A stretch of DNA of 6,686 nucleotides from CAYTRP01 sp964625145 (GTDB lineage Bacteria; Sumerlaeota; Sumerlaeia; SLMS01; JAHLLQ01): NCBI GenBank assembly GCA_964625145.1, contig CAZVAQ010000176.1, positions 1-6,686 on the forward strand. Reading direction: 5' to 3'. Positions 4,450-6,686 of this stretch are shown here, piece by piece. How positions within the stretch are numbered: position 1 is the stretch's first letter; each line of letters starts with the position of its first letter. The translations under genes and the position numbers were made by a program. The notes under the pieces are model-generated. The model made no database searches. It was not told where the DNA came from and saw nothing but the letters and a program-made list of their open reading frames with translations.

Positions 4450-6686
4450 ATGGGGAACGATCCGGCCGCGGCCCAATTGGCTGCGTGCGGGCGTGTTGTG
4501 GATCTTGGACGTCAACTTCTCGCGGAGAAGTCGCCCACCTTCCAGGCACTGCTCACTGAAATCACTGCGGGCAAACGCCCCGCCGTCATGCACAACCTTT
4601 CGGGAAGCGCCCTGGCCGCTGTCGTGGCCACGCTCTCCGAGCGCCTCGAGCGCCCCGTCCTCGTCCTGACCGCCGGGATGGAGCGCGCGGAGCAATTGGT
4701 CGACGACCTTGAGTTCTTCGGAACACCGCGCGCCCTGCACTTCCCCAAGTGGGAAGTCCTCCCCTACGATCAGGAGGACCTCTCGCTCGAAGTCACTTCC
4801 AAGCACCTGGACGTCTTCGATGCGCTGGCCATCGCCCGCGATCCCGCCAAGGCCGCCAACCACGCACATCCGCGCCGGCTGGTGATCACCTCGCCCATCG
4901 ATGCGTTGATGCAGCGGGTCCTGCCCGCCGATGTCCTCGAAGGCCTGACCCTTCGCATCAATTGGGGGGACAGGATCGACCTGGGCAAGTTGGCCGAGGA
5001 CCTCGATCGCGCGGGCTACGAACGCGTCGGCCTTGTCGAGGCGCGCGGCGAGTTTTCCATCCGCGGCTCCATTGTCGACATCTATCCGCCAAACACCGAG
5101 GATCCCGTCCGTCTGGATCTGTTCGGCGACGAGCTCGAATCCATCCGCCACTTCGAAGTTTCCACCCAACGCTCGACGCGGGATCTCGGCACCGGTGTGT
5201 CCCTTTCCATTCCCGCCGCGCGACTGAAGCATCACATCGAGGACCACGTGAAGGAGGGCGGCAAGCTCGCCACCTTCTTCGATCTTCTTCCCGCCGACAC
5301 GCTTGTGCTGCTCGATTCACCGGAGCGTTACGAGGAGGTCTGCACCTACTTTGAGTCCGCCGTCCGCCGGCAATATGAGGAGATCCTGCACGGCCGTTCC
5401 GAGCTTGGTCCGCCGGAGACGCTGACGCTCTCCACCATCGATTTGCAGGCGGGCATCGACAAGTTCCGCCGCATCGAGAACACGTCCCTGCCCGTGAACC
5501 CGGACGAGAAGAAGGTCGCGCGATTCGTCTTTGAATCCGCCGGTTTCGCGCCCGATGGCGATGGGCTGGAGCATTGGATCTCCGCCATCCGCCGCCGCCA
5601 GCACGAGGACTACCTCGTCATCGTCGTGTGCGACAACGACGGCCAGGCCATGCGCTTCGACGAGGTCATGCGCGAGTTCGAGCTCAGCGCGCAGGTCGTG
5701 CTGGATGGTGAGGCCGCGGACAAGGTATCGCTTCGCCAGGCCGTCGAGGGCTACCGCGACATCCTGCTCGTCGTCGGCGCCCTGCAGGAGGGCTTTGCAT
5801 TCCGCGACGCGCGCATCGCGTTCGTCACCGACCGCGAGATTTTCGGCCGCTATCGCCGCCGCCATGTCTATCGGAAGATCTACAAGGGCCGCCCCGTCGC
5901 CAGTTCCGGCGAGATCCAGCGCGGCGATTATGTCATCCATGTGGACCACGGCATCGGCCGTTACCTGGGCATGCGCCAGCAATCCATCGACGGCCGCGTC
6001 ATGGACCTTCTGGAACTGGAATATGCCGACAGCGACAAGCTCCTCGTGCCGGTCGAGAAGATCCGCCATGTGCAGCGCTACGCGTCCTCGCAATCCGATG
6101 CGCCGCCGCTGGACAAGCTCGGCAGCACGCGATGGATGAAGCGCCGCCGGGCCAGCCGCGAACTCGTCGAGCAGATGGCGCAGCAACTTCTCGTGTTGTA
6201 CGCGAAGCGCGAGGTCGCCGAACGCAGGCCGTTCCGCCTGGACACCATCCAGCAGACCGAGTTCGAGGCGTCTTTCCCGTACCAGGAAACCGTCGACCAG
6301 GCGAAGGCCATCCTCGACGTCAAACACGACATGGAGCGGCACCGCCCCATGGACCGGTTGCTGTGCGGCGACGTGGGATACGGCAAGACCGAGGTCGCAA
6401 TCCGCGCCGCGTTCAAGTGCGTGCAGGACGGGCGACAGGCCGCCATCCTGGTGCCGACGACGATCCTCGCCCTGCAACATTATCGCACGTTCAAGGAGCG
6501 CTTTGCGGAGCACGGCGTCACCGTCGAGCTCATGTCGCGCTTCCAGAAGCCCAAGGAGATCGCCAAGGCGAAGTCCATGCTCGCCACCGGTGAGTTGCAG
6601 GTGGTGGTCGGCACGCACAAGCTGCTCGGCAAGGACATGAAGTTCAAGGACCTGGGCCTGCTGGTCGTCGACGAAGAGCAACGCTT
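4450..6686 (+). CDS. mfd: Transcription-repair coupling factor Mfd (3' end beyond the window)
   Basis: Mfd is the DNA translocase that pushes or dislodges RNA polymerase stalled at lesions and recruits UvrA for nucleotide excision repair. The first 745 codons are here; family members are usually about 1,100-1,200 residues. The N-terminal UvrB-like module shows NLSGSALAA (49-57), a degenerate Walker A without lysine as expected for this non-ATPase part, and the conserved RGEFSIRGSIVDIYPP (199-214). The RNA-polymerase-interacting CarD-like domain starts near GDYVIHVDHGIGRYLG (492-507). The helicase motor shows Walker A GDVGYGKT (640-647), motif Ia PTTILA (669-674), GTHKLLG (721-727) and DEEQ (741-744), where the window stops. 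Start ATG 4450 fits the GGGGAG site; ATG 4441, three codons earlier and in frame, is the alternative. No frameshift or stop is seen. The C-terminal half of the motor and the UvrA-masking domain are not in view. hflX lies 240 bp upstream in the same direction. Confidence 0.96.
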   Translation, partial: MGNDPAAAQLAACGRVVDLGRQLLAEKSPTFQALLTEITAGKRPAVMHNLSGSALAAVVATLSERLERPVLVLTAGMERAEQLVDDLEFFGTPRALHFPKWEVLPYDQEDLSLEVTSKHLDVFDALAIARDPAKAANHAHPRRLVITSPIDALMQRVLPADVLEGLTLRINWGDRIDLGKLAEDLDRAGYERVGLVEARGEFSIRGSIVDIYPPNTEDPVRLDLFGDELESIRHFEVSTQRSTRDLGTGVSLSIPAARLKHHIEDHVKEGGKLATFFDLLPADTLVLLDSPERYEEVCTYFESAVRRQYEEILHGRSELGPPETLTLSTIDLQAGIDKFRRIENTSLPVNPDEKKVARFVFESAGFAPDGDGLEHWISAIRRRQHEDYLVIVVCDNDGQAMRFDEVMREFELSAQVVLDGEAADKVSLRQAVEGYRDILLVVGALQEGFAFRDARIAFVTDREIFGRYRRRHVYRKIYKGRPVASSGEIQRGDYVIHVDHGIGRYLGMRQQSIDGRVMDLLELEYADSDKLLVPVEKIRHVQRYASSQSDAPPLDKLGSTRWMKRRRASRELVEQMAQQLLVLYAKREVAERRPFRLDTIQQTEFEASFPYQETVDQAKAILDVKHDMERHRPMDRLLCGDVGYGKTEVAIRAAFKCVQDGRQAAILVPTTILALQHYRTFKERFAEHGVTVELMSRFQKPKEIAKAKSMLATGELQVVVGTHKLLGKDMKFKDLGLLVVDEEQR

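Noticed and set aside
3889..5247. Minus-strand open frame of 452 codons
   Set aside because: It spans the ends of hflX and mfd and the gap between them on the opposite strand and has no family features. It is an antisense shadow of GC-rich coding sequence.
5317..6681. Minus-strand open frame of 454 codons
   Set aside because: It is antisense to mfd across highly conserved motifs, with the Leu/Val/His/Asp-rich composition expected of the complement.

Overview
This window is ordinary-looking chromosomal DNA from a GC-rich bacterium (roughly 60-65% GC by eye). No ribosomal or tRNA gene allows firm placement. The best taxonomic hint is the STAS protein, whose 'MDSTFLG' core and helical C-terminal tail resemble STAS proteins I recall from the Planctomycetes/Verrucomicrobia group and related uncultured phyla. 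That is an inference from memory, not a search result.

Left part, minus strand. At the very edge (40 down to 1) a gene starts with a perfect Shine-Dalgarno and a good -35 box; its N-terminus METIELTTTVLPG looks like the small antitoxin-like proteins of type II toxin-antitoxin pairs, but only 13 codons are present. Upstream lies a minus-strand alkaline phosphatase (1672-200) with a Tat signal and a lipobox, followed by a probable intrinsic terminator (134-165). A divergent intergenic region of about 300 bp (1673-1974) holds a perfect 17-bp palindrome and a small hairpin in front of the phosphatase.

Middle, plus strand. A STAS-domain anti-sigma-factor antagonist (1975-2544) starts with GTG. 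It is followed by about 350 bp of non-coding DNA with degenerate 23-25 bp tandem units, two tight tandem hairpins and a plausible sigma70-type promoter that runs into hflX (2896-4209, TTG start, no visible Shine-Dalgarno), encoding the ribosome-associated GTPase HflX.

Right part, plus strand. A 240-bp gap with a long stem-loop and a doubtful 50-codon membrane-peptide ORF precedes mfd (from 4450), the transcription-repair coupling factor, which is cut by the window end inside its DEEQ (Walker B) motif.

The genes do not form one pathway: phosphate scavenging at the cell surface, a partner-switching regulator, a ribosome rescue/splitting GTPase and a stalled-RNA-polymerase remodeller. hflX and mfd share a direction and a theme of clearing stalled machinery, but the 240-bp gap argues against tight coupling. 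I found no convincing novel multi-gene system. The points most worth a second look are the repeat/hairpin block at 2614-2753, the STAS C-terminal tail, the palindrome upstream of the phosphatase and the truncated antitoxin-like gene.
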